Assembly: GCA_030762935.1 (NCBI GenBank)
Contig: CM060899.1
Span: 61,554,501 to 61,618,500 of the forward strand
Origin: Hymenopus coronatus
Lineage: Eukaryota; Arthropoda; Insecta; Mantodea; Hymenopodidae
Reading direction: 5' to 3'
Length of the DNA: 64,000 nt
Positions 10,336-20,094 of the stretch are shown piece by piece. A program made the translations under genes and the position numbers. How positions within the stretch are numbered: the first letter of the stretch is position 1; each line of letters starts with the position of its first letter. The notes below the pieces were generated by a model. The model was given only the letters and a program-made list of their open reading frames with translations, did not search any database and was not told the origin of the DNA.

Positions 10336-10952
10336 AAACTCCGATAGGCTATAAACAAAAGACAAGTTCATAGAAAACAATTATGTTATTACTAAAAGTT
10401 TTGTACACTTATGGTTACTTTTCAACATAATCACCAAAAAGATTGAGACATTTATCGTACCTGTACACAAGCTTTGCAACACCCGCTTCTAAAAATGTTG
10501 CTGCCAATGATTTCAAATGAGCATTGACGTTGTTTTGAAGAACTTTGTTGGTATGAAAGTGCTGCCCTCCTTGCCACGTCTTCAGTTCAAGGAAAAGGTG
10601 AAAGTCTCTGGGTGCCAGGTCTGGACTGTACGGCGGAAGATGAAAATGTCCCATTGAAATTGTTCAAGGAGCCGATGGGTTGTGCCAGCAGTGTGTGGAC
10701 GAGCGTTGTCATGAATCAACACAATTCCTAAAGTCAGCATTCCTCTTCGTTTGTTTTGAATGGCTGTCCGAAAACGTCGTAAAGTACGAAGATCTGTGCA
10801 CAGGTACGATAAATGTCTCAATATTTTCGGTGATTATGTTGAATAGTAACCATAAGTGTACAAAACTTTTAGTGGTAAAATAATTGTTTTCTATGAACTT
10901 GTCTTTTATTTATAGCCTATCGGAGGTTGATAAAAATAAAGGTCCTCGTATT
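10336..10952 (-). mobile_element. Fold-back mariner element M1
   Basis: The left arm CTCCGATAGGC..TTATCGTACCTGT (10340-10475) is repeated inverted at 10795-10927. Between them, the minus strand encodes the C-terminal part of a mariner transposase: IHDNARPHTAGTTHRLLEQF, then, in another frame, YSPDLAP-DFHLF. Normal mariner 5' sequence is replaced by an inverted copy of the 3' end, and the join lies at GAAGATC. The left tip is cut by HINE-like copy 7. Confidence 0.85.
10415..10821 (-). pseudogene. Mariner transposase C-terminal relic (in M1)
   Basis: Encodes, across two frames, the second and third catalytic Asp blocks (HDNARPHTA and YSPDLAPRDF). The final helix region follows (LKSLAATFLEAGVAKLVYRY, then DKCLNLFGDYVEK) and ends at a stop just before the terminal repeat. 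In the better preserved M4 copy the two Asp residues are 34 apart, the D34D spacing of mariner. The N-terminal DNA-binding domain and first Asp are absent, so it cannot be functional. Confidence 0.85.
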
Positions 10953-10961
10953 TTTTCGAAG

Positions 10962-11072
10962 TCTCTTGATCAAAGAACAAAATGATATAAGAATTTTTTG
11001 TTTGTAATGTTTCTATGAAGCAGATATTAGAAGGAATGTAATAAATTCCCTTCCACTCGGTATACTCAGATG
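10962..11072 (-). repeat. Dispersed repeat T, copy 2
   Basis: Inverted relative to 2613-2727. Shared blocks are TTTGATCAAAGAACAAAATGA, TTTTTGTTTGTAA, TCTATGAAG and CCCTTCCACTCGGTATA. It follows directly on the mariner terminus. Confidence 0.6.
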
Positions 11073-11299
11073 CGTTAGGCGTTAGACGAAGAAACGCGCA
11101 GGAAGAAGCGGAAACGGAAGCCCACGTGAAATGGCCTCATTGTGGTATATCCGCCACGCCAACTCTGACACCAAATCTCTACAACATAATATATTCACAT
11201 TGTATGTAAAAGGACAGTGACATCCTACGTCTTTCATTAAGAACCTGCTTCTATATTTAGCACGGTCGGTTAAAAATATCTTCACATGACTTTATCTAT

Positions 11300-11580
11300 T
11301 GTTCTGCAAACAAATAGGCGCATTCCAAACTGTCCAAATGTTCGCTTTAAATATCTTTCTATCATACTCGAGAAACTCGCTCACGACACACTTTCCTTCT
11401 TGCTATACCTGCTCATCATACACCTTCTATTCATCATCATTTACAGTAGATTTAGCTCGTCTTTAGAATTCCCTCCCTGAAGACATAAGGGACTGCCGGA
11501 ACGTTATACTGTTCAAGCAGAAACTTAGGGCATACATTTCTAATCAAACCTAATCTGCTGCTGTATTAATATGATAAATA
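11300..11580 (+). pseudogene. LINE reverse transcriptase C-terminal tail (relic)
   Basis: Translating from about 11400 gives NSLPEDIRDCRNVILFKQ followed by KLRAYISNQT and a stop. 'W-NSLP--I-----L-FK-KL' is the usual ending of non-LTR retrotransposon reverse transcriptases, C-terminal to the catalytic domain. A stop replaces the Trp before NSLP. Upstream, low-confidence residues (THFPSCYTCSSYTFYSSSF) may be the preceding variable segment. Only the extreme 3' end of a 5'-truncated insertion is present. Confidence 0.65.
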
Positions 11581-11709
11581 TACAACTACATTCATTTATT
11601 GTTATTAATATTTTATGCACTGGCAAGTAATATGCATTTCAATTATAAATATCATTATTATGTGTTTCGGCCAACATGAATATTTCACTTAACATTTTTT
11701 GATTACAGT

Positions 11710-12830
11710 TTTTTACTTTCTGTAGCCCCATATGTACAATGTACATAGGCATAGAGAAGTATTGTATTCTACCCAAAAATTCGATACGGAGATTTCACCG
11801 GAAATACATGTTTTAGGACCCCCTGTATCCAAAAAGGCATTTTCAGAAAAAGGTCCGTGTGTCTGTGAACACGATAACTCAAAAAGGAAAAGTAGCTAGA
11901 ATACCAAACTTGGTATTTAAGTTTGGTATCTTCCAAGGATGCGACACAAAGATTTTCAAGAAAATCCCGTCACCCCCAACTAGCCTTTACATGGAACTTT
12001 TTCCGAAAATTTTGATTTTCTTAAAAATGGCTCTAACGATTTTGATTAAAATATCAAATATTAAAGATATTTACCTGACAAAATGTATATCTTGAATTTT
12101 CTGGGAATAGCCTCTGAAGACTACTTTATTCCGGATGAATTTTAAGGAATTTTGCATAACTGCTAAACCGTAAGAGATGGACAAAAAATGTAGAGCACAT
12201 TAAAACACAATTTATGTCATGTTTTTTTTTTTTTTAATTTACTTATGGACGCTTTTTAACTGCTGTGGTTCTCAGCGTCCAATTCTGTATTGGGCATGAA
12301 AGGCCGCTTAATTTTGCTCAGAGGCCTCTCTATCAGGCGTAAGGTTCTTTTATGTGCCGTAAATCTACGACACAGGACCCACGGCTTTACTTCCCTTCCG
12401 AAGGAAGCCATGCTAAGGATTTTTACGCCTGAAAAAATCCATCATCCTCCGCCGGGTTTGAGCCCGCGACCTTGGGTATATGAAGTCAGCATGGTAACGA
12501 TATTTATGTCATGTATATCTTTTTCGTGGAGTTGATGGTTTTGATATATTCCTTGTTTTTGGTTTCAGCTTTGAAAACATGATACTTTTCTCATACAAAT
12601 TCCTGTTCATACAAACAAAGGAGCTTCAGTCACATAGCAACCAGCTTATGGTTATCTGTTTAGCCTATAGTACTCCCTTATTTCGCTTCTACCTACAAGG
12701 AAGCAAGTAAATAGCTTATTTCTGCCAATTTTTTCTCGATTAACATGAAGTAAATAGAATCATAGGCTTTTTAACAATAATATCTTGCAGAGATGTAGAG
12801 AAACTTAAATGAATGGAACACATCAAATTA
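11710..12830 (+). mobile_element. HINE-like copy 8 with a nested SINE
   Basis: Hairpin type II (TAGCCCCATATGTACAATGTACATAGGCATAG) with an unusually short GTCCGTGTGTCTGTG core and body A, interrupted at 12222-12501 by SINE-B. It resumes TATCTTTTTCGTGGAGTTGATGG and ends AAATGAATGGAACACATCAAATTATTTT. Hairpin II with body A shows that ends and bodies are not fixed partners. Confidence 0.9.
12222..12501 (-). mobile_element. SINE-B copy 2, with target duplication
   Basis: Flanked by the 12-base duplication ATTTATGTCATG (12210-12221 and 12502-12513), which lies inside HINE-like copy 8. It begins with a T-run (A-tail on the SINE strand), then TTACTTCCCTTCCGAAGG, AAAAATCC, CCGCCGGGTTTGAGCCCGCG (B-box region) and a tRNA-like head ending GTCAGCATGGTAAC. 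It shows retroposition activity later than copy 8. Confidence 0.92.
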
Positions 12831-13607
12831 TTTTACTTTCTCTACACGTACTATGTGCATAAGATATAGAGAGGTATTGTATTGCACCAAAAAATTCGAT
12901 ACCAAGATTTCACTGGAAATACATGTTTTTGGTCCCCCTGAATCCAAAAAAAGCATTTTCGGAAAAAGGTCCGTGTGTGTGTCTGTAGACAGCATAACTC
13001 CAAACTGAAAAGACCGTTAAATACCAAACCTGATATTTAAGTTTGGTATGTTCCAAGGATGCGACACAAAGCTTTTCCAGAACCCCCCCCCCCGACCCTA
13101 AACTACGCTTTACATGAAAAAAAAAAAATTCGATTTTCTTCAAAATGGCTCTAACGATTTTAATTAAAATCTCTTATATAAACAACATATCTTGAATATT
13201 TTGGGAATACCCTCTAAAAGATCTCTTTATTCTGGATGATTTTTATTGAATTTTGCATAACTGGTAAACTGTAAGAGATAGACAAAAGCTTATTACACAA
13301 AAAATGTAGATCACGATAAACACAATTTATATCATATACACATTTCGTGGAGTTGATCGTTTTCGAGGTATTCCTTGTTATTGGTTTCAACTTTAAATAC
13401 TTATCTCATACGGGAATTTGTCAACTCCTTTCCATATAAACAAAGGAACTTCAGTCACATGACAGCCAGCTTTTGACTATCACTTTAACCTATGGTACTC
13501 CATAGGTCCTAAAACATGTATTTCCTGTGAACTCTCGGTATCGAAATTTTGGGTGCAATACAATACCTTGTGTATACGCTATGTGCATAGTACGTGCAGA
13601 GAAGTTA
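12831..13607. mobile_element. HINE-like copy 9 with hairpin ends at both sides
   Basis: The left part (+) starts TTTTACTTTCTCTACACGTACTATGTGCATAAG directly after copy 8 and runs through the body to CCTATGGTACTCC at 13503. There it flips to an inverted hairpin-end segment: AACTCTCGGTATCG, then TATACGCTATGTGCATAGTACGTGCAGAG. It is the converse of copies 4 and 6: both outer ends are hairpin ends and the TCTGATG end is absent. A C-run at 13083-13093 lies in the conserved CCCC block. Confidence 0.82.
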
Positions 13608-14279
13608 AAGATAATAATATACGATATCATAAACTAAAGAGTGAAACCGTAGGAAGTGGATAGTAAAAAAAAATCTAAGAGAAGAAAGAAGGAATGAAAA
13701 AGAATATCAGGTGGAAGTAAGTGACAGAAAACGAAGACAAAAGGTTGGACTGCACGAGAGCTTTCCTGTGAAGGCTTAGCTTCTGGATCGTAAAGTATTG
13801 TCCGCAAGGCGGATCTATGCCGCGCATCAGGAGAAGAAAAGATTATAAAAACCATAAAGAAAAGTGTGTGAGGATAAAGAAACACTCTTGAGTTATGTGA
13901 CGTAACAATGGTAGAATTCCGGGTGGCCTACAGTGGCCTAGGCCAGTTGTGACATGACCTCCGCCAGTTTTGGTAGTTGGGATGTGTCTCTTGCTCTTTA
14001 AGAGCGAGTTTATGGCCAGCACACACAATTATATTTATCTTGCTTATCTCTTTCCTTCATTCTTAATAAGATTTGTACTACCTGTCTGACGAAAGAATGC
14101 AGTTGTTAGGGGAGGTCGCTGGAGTAGCATGACACGGTTTTGAATATAGTGCAGTACAGTCTGACCATCAAAACATCAACACAGCAATAAACTAGGTTAA
14201 ACTTGCTGTTTTCTTTATTTCTAGTGAATATTAATTTTCTAGAGTCGCCGTCACGACCGAAGGCGGTAACTGACAAATA
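13608..14279. other. Unassigned region
   Basis: No recognised repeat or gene. A purine-rich stretch at 13660-13740 and the tract GGTGGCCTACAGTGGCCTAGGCC at 13924-13946 (tandem GTGGCCTA) are the only local features. Two minus-strand frames (13634-13885, 13843-14028) contain nothing I recognise. Confidence 0.3.
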
Positions 14280-14546
14280 AGCCGGTCCCCATGGCCACGC
14301 TCGCTAAAGCGTCTCGCTTTGGTGCTTCGTGGGCAGGGGACCGTGGGTTCGAGTCCCGCCTTGGGCATGGATGTTATATGTTTGTGCAATGTGTATATGT
14401 TTGTAAAAGAAACAGTAAAACCAGTAATCAGTAAAACCTACGGGGGGAAATGTAAATAGGGATACAGTACCGGAGTCCTGATCAGACTCCGTTACTATTT
14501 TTATAATAATAATAATAATAATGATAATAAAAATAATAAAAATAAC
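14280..14546 (+). mobile_element. SINE-C copy 1 (tRNA-derived)
   Basis: Head GCCGGTCCCCATGGCCACGC, then GCTTTGGTGCTTCGTGGGC and B-box GTGGGTTCGAGTCCCGCCT. It continues through GGGCATGGATGTTATATG and CCGGAGTCCTGATCAGACTCC (an inverted repeat), and ends in an AAT-rich tail at 14505-14546. A minus-strand copy is at 55750-55968. Confidence 0.85.
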
Positions 14547-14697
14547 GTGCAGGTTGGGGAAGTTAGGGGAATTGCCACGTTGCAACCTTTTCTAGACAGG
14601 AGAAAAATGAGGGGTGAAGGGCGGTATTCGCAAGCACGTGGAAGTTGGCGCGAACCGAAAAGTAACACATTCCTTTGTTGTTAATCGTCACATCACT
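14547..14697. other. Short unassigned spacer
   Basis: GC-rich compared with surroundings; nothing recognised. Confidence 0.3.
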
Positions 14698-15588
14698 ATA
14701 AAAAATCTGATGTGTTCCATTCACATGACTTTCTCTACAACTCTACAATAAATTATTGTTAAAAAGCCTATGCTTCTATTTACTTCCTGCTAATTGAGAA
14801 AAAATTAGCAGAAATAGTCTTATTACTTGCTTCCTTGTAAGTAGAAGCGAAATAAGGGAGTACCATAGGTTAAAGTGATGGTCAAAAGCTGGTTGCTATG
14901 TGAGTGAAGTTCCTTTGTTTGTTTGGACACGAGTTCACAAAGTCCTGTATGAGAAAAGTATGTTTTTTATAGCTGAAACCAAAAACAAGGAATATCTAAA
15001 AAACAATCAACTCTGCGACAAAAAGGTATATAACATAAATTGTGTGTTTTAAAGTGCTCTACATTTGTTGTGTGGTAAGTTTTTGTCCATCTCTTACGGT
15101 TTAGCAGTTATGCAAAATTCCGTAAAATTGACCCAGAATAAAGTAGTCTTCAGAAGCTATTCCCAGAAAATTCAAAATATACATTTTATTTGTCAGGTAA
15201 ATATTTTTAATGTACGATATTTTAATAAAAATCGTTTGAGCCATTTTTTAGAAAATCAAAATGTTCGAAAAAAGTTCATGTAAAGGGTAGTTTTGGAGTG
15301 TGGGGATTTTTCTCAAAATTTTCGTGTCGCATCCCTGGAAGATACTAAACTTAAATACCAAGTTTGGTATTTTACCGACTTTTCGTTTTTGAGTTATCGT
15401 GTTCACAGACACACGGACACACACACACACTCACACACACACACACATGGACCTTTTCCTGAAAATACTTTTTTTTGGATAAGGAAACCCTAAAACATAT
15501 ATTTCCGGTGAAATCTTGGAATCGAATTTTTTGGGTGGAGTGCAATACTTTATACACTATGCACATAGTGCGTATAGAGAAAGTAAAG
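14698..15588 (-). mobile_element. HINE-like copy 10 (complete)
   Basis: AAAAAATCTGATGTGTTCCATTCACATGAC (tail A) and body A with AAGTTCCTTTGTTTG. Conserved CTATTCCCAGAAAATTCAA and CATGTAAAGGGTAGTTTTGG blocks precede the (AC)n microsatellite at 15417-15447, and hairpin type I is at the right (TACACTATGCACATAGTGCGTATAGAGAAAGT). The insertion boundary is within A-runs at both sides. Confidence 0.9.
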
Positions 15589-15599
15589 ATACATATTTT

Positions 15600-16015
15600 C
15601 TTATCGTATTCTTCGTCGCTGGATTCTCCTTCATTCGGAATCCCGAAGGCTCACTTTGAAGGGTGTCTTGTTTCATTTCGAGGACACGCTTCTGTGCTGT
15701 AGAAAATTTTCCATTCTCATACATAAAAAAAAAACAGAAAAACAAATTCAAGCAACAAATTCTTGTCGAAATCGTCAAGCTCAATCATTGGTTTGTTGCT
15801 TATATGCACTTTTCCAGGAGAATTAAATTTAACACACTCTCCTGCATGAGCTTTTGCTTCACTAACAATTCTTTCCATGGTGCGTGTACCCACCTGACAT
15901 TCAGCTATTTCCTTGCAACAATCGGCAACAATGTTTAGTGTTTCCGTCTTCCCCAGAAAGTATTTGTACACATTATATACCATTTCTTTTGCTTGACTGT
16001 GAAGAACGCAACGTT
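15600..16015 (-). pseudogene. DDE transposase N-terminal relic (helix-turn-helix region)
   Basis: From about 16010 downward the minus strand reads RCVLHSQAKEMVYNVYKYF, then CCKEIAECQVGTRTMERIV, then FNSPGKVHI and IELDDFDKNLLLEF. This order (HS-A-E-VYNVY-F, a G-S-RT-ERI helix, SPGK, DDFDK) is that of the N-terminal domain of a widespread insect DDE transposon family. The frame breaks in the A/T run at 15725-15735; the following GKFSTAQKRVLEMK piece continues in another frame. The catalytic domain is absent. It is related to 61000-61493. Confidence 0.65.
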
Positions 16016-16475
16016 TTTTTTTTTTTTTGCTTCAGCCACCGCCAGAACTATTAAGGAACTATTCACTGCCTTGCTAACACACAAAAGAGTAGATTTATAA
16101 CTCGTAATTATTTAATTTCACTGTTAAACTTCAGGGTAAACTCCCACTAACATGAACTGAAACACACTACACCTGATTGGCTAGAAAGCACGTCGTTAGA
16201 TATTTGTCTACTGCGATACCTTCATCCATGACGGGACTCTACTTTGTGTTTGCGTTTGACTGGATTTGAACCCGTCCACTGTAAGAGATTCAACCTCTGA
16301 ATTCCAGGGAACGCACCGGGAGTGATGACGTAATACCGCTTATCTGTTTGTGTTTATGCAAGCTTGCATGCGTGGCCGTCTGTGTTCATTCTTCAGACAG
16401 GTAATATGGTCCACCAATTCATAATATTTGCACGTTTCAAGACATGCCATTAAGTTTTCAGTACACTATGTTAAT
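16016..16475. other. Unassigned region with a tRNA-like segment
   Basis: Begins with a T-run. At about 16255-16315 the minus strand has GACGGGTTCAAATCCAG (B-box-like) with an AGAG-GTTGAAT-CTCT stem-loop upstream. It resembles a tRNA T-arm and anticodon arm but lacks a convincing acceptor stem, so I do not call a tRNA gene. Nothing else identified. Confidence 0.3.
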
Positions 16476-16663
16476 TTTTACTTTCTCTAGTCCTTATGCA
16501 CAACGTACATAGTAGATAGAGAAGTTATTGTACTACACCCAAAAATTTGATGCCAAGATTTCACCGGAAATACATGTTTTGAGACCCCCTGAATCCCAAA
16601 AAAAAAGTAGAAAATGTTTATGCCTATGAGCAGCAAAACTTAAATACCAAACTTGAATATTCT
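16476..16663 (+). mobile_element. HINE-like copy 11, first 190 bases only
   Basis: Hairpin type II variant (CTAGTCCTTATGCACAACGTACATAGTAGATAG), the CACCCAAAAATTTGATGCC block, and AAATACCAAACTTGAATATTC, where it breaks. It joins repeat S, as does the similarly truncated copy at 58349. Confidence 0.8.
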
Positions 16664-16960
16664 AATAAGTAATATCATGAGTGTTTTCATCTTTTCTATA
16701 ATACATGACCGGAGTGAAGCGACGAGTTGCATTTGATAACACAATTCAGCGAAACAGACTATTAATAATTTGCAATATATAGGCAGGGAGTTTTTATCAG
16801 GTTATGATTGTAATACTTCCATTAGTTCTCAAATGGTAGATGACGCATTCGAGCACGTCTATTTACCGATATTTTTTTCTTCTTTCTTCACTTCATCCTG
16901 AATTGATATGGCCAACCGTGCATACATCCAATGTAAAAAATATAGAACAATTATTTTATT
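16664..16960 (+). repeat. Dispersed repeat S, copy 1
   Basis: Matches 58545-58855: GACCGGAG-GAAGCGACG, GAGTTG-ATTTG, ACACAATTCAGCGAAA-AGAC, TATCAGGTTATGATTGTAA, TTAGTTCTCAA-TGGTAGATGA and TTTATTTACCGA are shared in order. Noncoding in all frames seen; class unknown. Both copies follow a hairpin-end HINE-like fragment. Confidence 0.7.
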
Positions 16961-17065
16961 TAAGCTTTTAATAAGTAATACATGAAATAGAGACAAGCGT
17001 TTTTTTTTATTTTAAACTATTGCACTCATCTCATACATAAGAAATACAAATAATGACTATTTTCA
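16961..17065. other. AT-rich spacer
   Basis: Short AT-rich sequence with a T-run near 17000; nothing recognised. Confidence 0.3.
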
Positions 17066-17755
17066 AGTTCCTTGGTTTGTATGGACAGGAGTTGACAAAT
17101 TCCTATATGGGAAAATTAAGTTTTTTTGAAACTGAAACCAATAACAAGGAGTACCTCGGAAACGGTTACCTCCACAACAAAAACGTAATGAACATAAATT
17201 GTGTGTTTTGACGAGATCTACATTTTTGTGTAGTAAGTTTTTGTATGCCTCTTACGGTTTACTAGTTAAGGAAAATTCGGCGAAATTCACCCAGAATAAA
17301 GAGCTCTTCAGGGGCTATTCTCAGAAAATTCAAGCTATACATTTTATTTGGAATGTAAATATATTTAATATTCGGGATTTTAAACAAAATTGTCATAACC
17401 ATTTTTGAGAAAATCAACATTTTCGAAATTATTTCCGTGTAAAGGCTAGTTAGAGGTTGGGCGATCGATTTTTTTTTTTTTTTTTTTTTTTTAAATCTTC
17501 GTATGGCATCCTTGGAAGTTACTAAACCTAAATAACCAAGTGTGGTATTTAAGAGTCTTTTCGTTTTTGAGCTATGCTGTACACAGGCACACACATGCGC
17601 TCATACAGGATCTTTTTCTAAAAATACTTTTTTTTTTGGATGCAGGGAACCCTAAAACGTCTATTTCCGGAGAAATCTTGGTATCGAATTTTTGGGTGAA
17701 GTGCAATACCTTCTCGATACACTATATACATAGTACGTGTAGAGAAAGTAAAAAT
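17066..17755 (-). mobile_element. HINE-like copy 12, TCTGATG end missing
   Basis: Enters the element at AAGTTCCTTGGTTTGTATGG. The conserved CACCCAGAATAAAGAGCTCTTC block is followed by a T-run of about 24 bases at 17469-17492 in the usual CCCCC/GGGGG position. Ends in hairpin type I and GTGTAGAGAAAGTAAAAATAG. The microsatellite is nearly absent. Confidence 0.83.
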
Positions 17756-17756
17756 A

Positions 17757-17873
17757 GTCCGTCCGTGGAGAGGAGGGAAAACGTAGCTCAAAAAGTTCGT
17801 TTAACTTGATATGTAAGTTCAGTATCTTCCAAGCGACATGAACATTTTCAAGAAAATGCCCCAGCATAAGGGG
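17757..17873 (+). mobile_element. HINE-like internal fragment
   Basis: GTCCGTCCGTGG, GTAGCTCAAAAAGTTCGTTTAAC, AAGTTCAGTATCTTCCAAGCGACATGAA and TTTTCAAGAAAATGCCCC follow the element's own order on the plus strand. No ends are present. Confidence 0.65.
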
Positions 17874-17968
17874 AAAATCGGAAAATCCTGGGTAACTTAC
17901 ACTAATCGAAATTCGAATTAGGGATCTCGCCATTGTGAATGAGACACGCTAACTTTACACCACAGAAG
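17874..17968 (-). mobile_element. SINE-D copy 3 (decayed tRNA-derived head)
   Basis: ATAAGGGGAAA, GGGTAACTTACACTAATCGAAATTCGAA, GTGAATGAGACACGC and CTTTACACCAC align with the SINE-D copies at 28406 and 55969. The B-box is recognisable but mutated. Confidence 0.6.
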
Positions 17969-17981
17969 GGGACTCTTTCTA

Positions 17982-18716
17982 TATTGTTTTAATTGATTCG
18001 CTTCAAATTAAGTAACTGAATATATATCCTATTGCACTGACCAGGTTTTGTAAGATTTCTGGAAAAAGACTATATTGTTTTATTTGATTCGCTTCAAATG
18101 AAGTAACTGAGTATATATCCTATTGCACTGACCAGGTTCTGTAAGAGTTTCTGGAAAAATACTATATTGTTTTATTTGATTCGCTTCAAATGAAGTAACT
18201 GAGTATATATCCTATTGCACTGACTAGGTTTAGTAAGAGTTTCCAACGAAAGACACTATTGTTTTATTTGATTCACTTCAAATAAAGCAACTGAGTATAT
18301 ATCCTATTGCACTGACTAGGTTTAGTAAGAGTTTCCAACGAAAGACACTATTGTTTTAATTGATTCGCTTCAAATGAAGTAACTGAGTATATATCCTATT
18401 GCACTGAGCAGGTTTAGTAAGGGTTTCTGGAAAAAGACTATATTGTTTTATTTGATTCGCTTCAAATGAAGTAACTGAGTATATATCCTATTGCACTGAC
18501 CAGGTTCTGTAAGGGTTTCTGGAAAAAGAGTACATTGTTTTATTTGATTCGCTTCAAATGAAGTAACTGAGTATATATCCTATTGCACTGTGCAGGTTTA
18601 GTAAGGGTTTCTGGAAAAAGACTATATTGTTTTATTTGATTCACTTCAAATGAAGTAACTGATTATATATCCTATTGCACTGACCAAGTTTAGCCAGAGT
18701 TTCTGGAAAAAGACCA
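17982..18716. repeat. Tandem array, 8 units of 91-92 bp
   Basis: Units start at about 17982, 18073, 18165, 18257, 18349, 18441, 18533 and 18625: one step of 91 and the rest of 92 bases. Each unit reads TATTGTTTTATTTGATTCGC, TTCAAATGAAGTAACTGA, GTATATATCCTATTGCACTG and CAGGTT-GTAAG-GTTTCTGGAA. Two unit variants exist in the last third (TTTCTGGAAAAAGACTA versus TTTCCAACGAAAGACAC). It abuts the decayed SINE-D head on the left. Confidence 0.95.
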
Positions 18717-19132
18717 CAGCCCGCGAGGCAAACAGTTGCCTGGAACATGTCACTGGGTGTTTCCTCGCGTGTATTGTTATAGACTCCACCTTTGCTTCAG
18801 TGTCTTCACGTATGTCCTTTGTTCTGCCCGCATGTTGTGATTCCCACAAAAGGCAATGCACCATAGCTCATTACGAGGTTATGGCCCTATGCTGTAAAAG
18901 GCAATGGCTACTAGCAGGAAGTGGCTATGGAAATACATTTGCATTTTGAGTTATCGTGACCAGCAGGTATGGAAAAATAACCAACATCTGTTCTCAGACT
19001 TCTGCCTAAAAAGTTCCCCAACAGGCAAACCAAAACATTTATTTCACGAAGCAGAAGCAAAACTTTTGGTTGATAGGACATCATTCCAATTCTAAGGCTA
19101 GTTTTGTTGATGATTAAAGAGCTTCTGTCTTA
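18717..19132. other. Unassigned region right of the tandem array
   Basis: Unique-looking sequence of moderate GC. Short frames on both strands (18646-18864 - begins inside the array) show no recognisable domain. Confidence 0.3.
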
Positions 19133-19218
19133 TAAGAGAGTACCACAGGCTAAAGCGATAGACAAATCTTTTAAAAGCTGGTTGTTATGTGATTGAAGTA
19201 CCTTTGTATGGACAGAAG
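19133..19218 (-). mobile_element. HINE-like fragment interrupted by copy 13
   Basis: ATAAGAGAGTACCACAGGCTAAAGCG.. through GTTGAGAAATTC is internal element sequence on the minus strand. It is probably the left remainder of copy 14, into which copy 13 inserted. Confidence 0.65.
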
Positions 19219-20094
19219 TTGAGAAATTCTAATGTGTTTCATGCACATGACTTTCTCTACTTCTGTGTACCAAATTATTGTTAATAAGCTTATTATTCTA
19301 TTTACTTCAAGCTAATCAATAAAAATTAGCAGAAATAGTCTTATTACTTGCTTCCTTGTAAGTATAAGCGAAACATGGGAGTATTATAGATTAAAGTGAA
19401 GTCAAAAGCTGGTTACTAGGTGACTGAAGTTCCTTTGTTTGTATGGACACGAGTTGACAAATTCCTGTATGAGAAAAGTACAAGTTTTTCAAAGCTGAAA
19501 CCAAACACAAGGAATATCTAAAAAACGATGTCCTCGAAAAAACATTATATAACATAAATTGTGTGTTTTAATGTGTTCTATATTTTTGGTGTTTTAATTT
19601 TCGTCCATCTCTTACGGTTTAGTAGTTATGCAAAATTCCGTAAAATTCATCCAGAATAAAGTAGTGTTCAGAGGCTATTCCCAGAAAATTCAAGATATAC
19701 ATTTTATTTGTTGGGTAAATATCTTTAATATACAATATTTTAATCAAAATCGTTTGAGCCATTTTTCAGAAAATCAAAATTTTTCCATGTAAAGTGTAGT
19801 TTGAGGTGGGGTGATTTTTTTTTTAAAATCTTCGTGTCGCATCCTTGGAAGATACCAAATTTAAATATCAAGTTTGGTATTTAACGGTCTTTTCGTTTTT
19901 GAGCGATGCTGTCCAAATACACACACACATACACACAGACACACACACACAGACATTTTCCTAAAAATGTTTTTTTTTTTATTCAGGGGGTCTTAAAGTA
20001 TATATTTCCGGTAAAATTTCGGTATCGTATTTTTGGGTGCAATACAATACTTTCGCTATACACTATGTACATACTACGCGCAGAAAAAGTAAAA
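19219..20094 (-). mobile_element. HINE-like copy 13 (complete)
   Basis: TAATGTGTTTCATGCACATGAC (tail A), body A, conserved AAGATATACATTTTATTTGT, microsatellite (AC)n at 19918-19952, and hairpin type I with a mutated arm (ACTATGTACATACTACGCGCAG) before AAAAAGTAAAAATG. Confidence 0.88.

Noticed and set aside
16255..16315. Possible tRNA-Ser on the minus strand
   Set aside because: The T-arm and an anticodon-like stem are visible, but no acceptor stem or D-arm could be matched.
17982..18716. CRISPR-like array of 92-bp units
   Set aside because: Whole units are homologous; there is no repeat/unique-spacer alternation.
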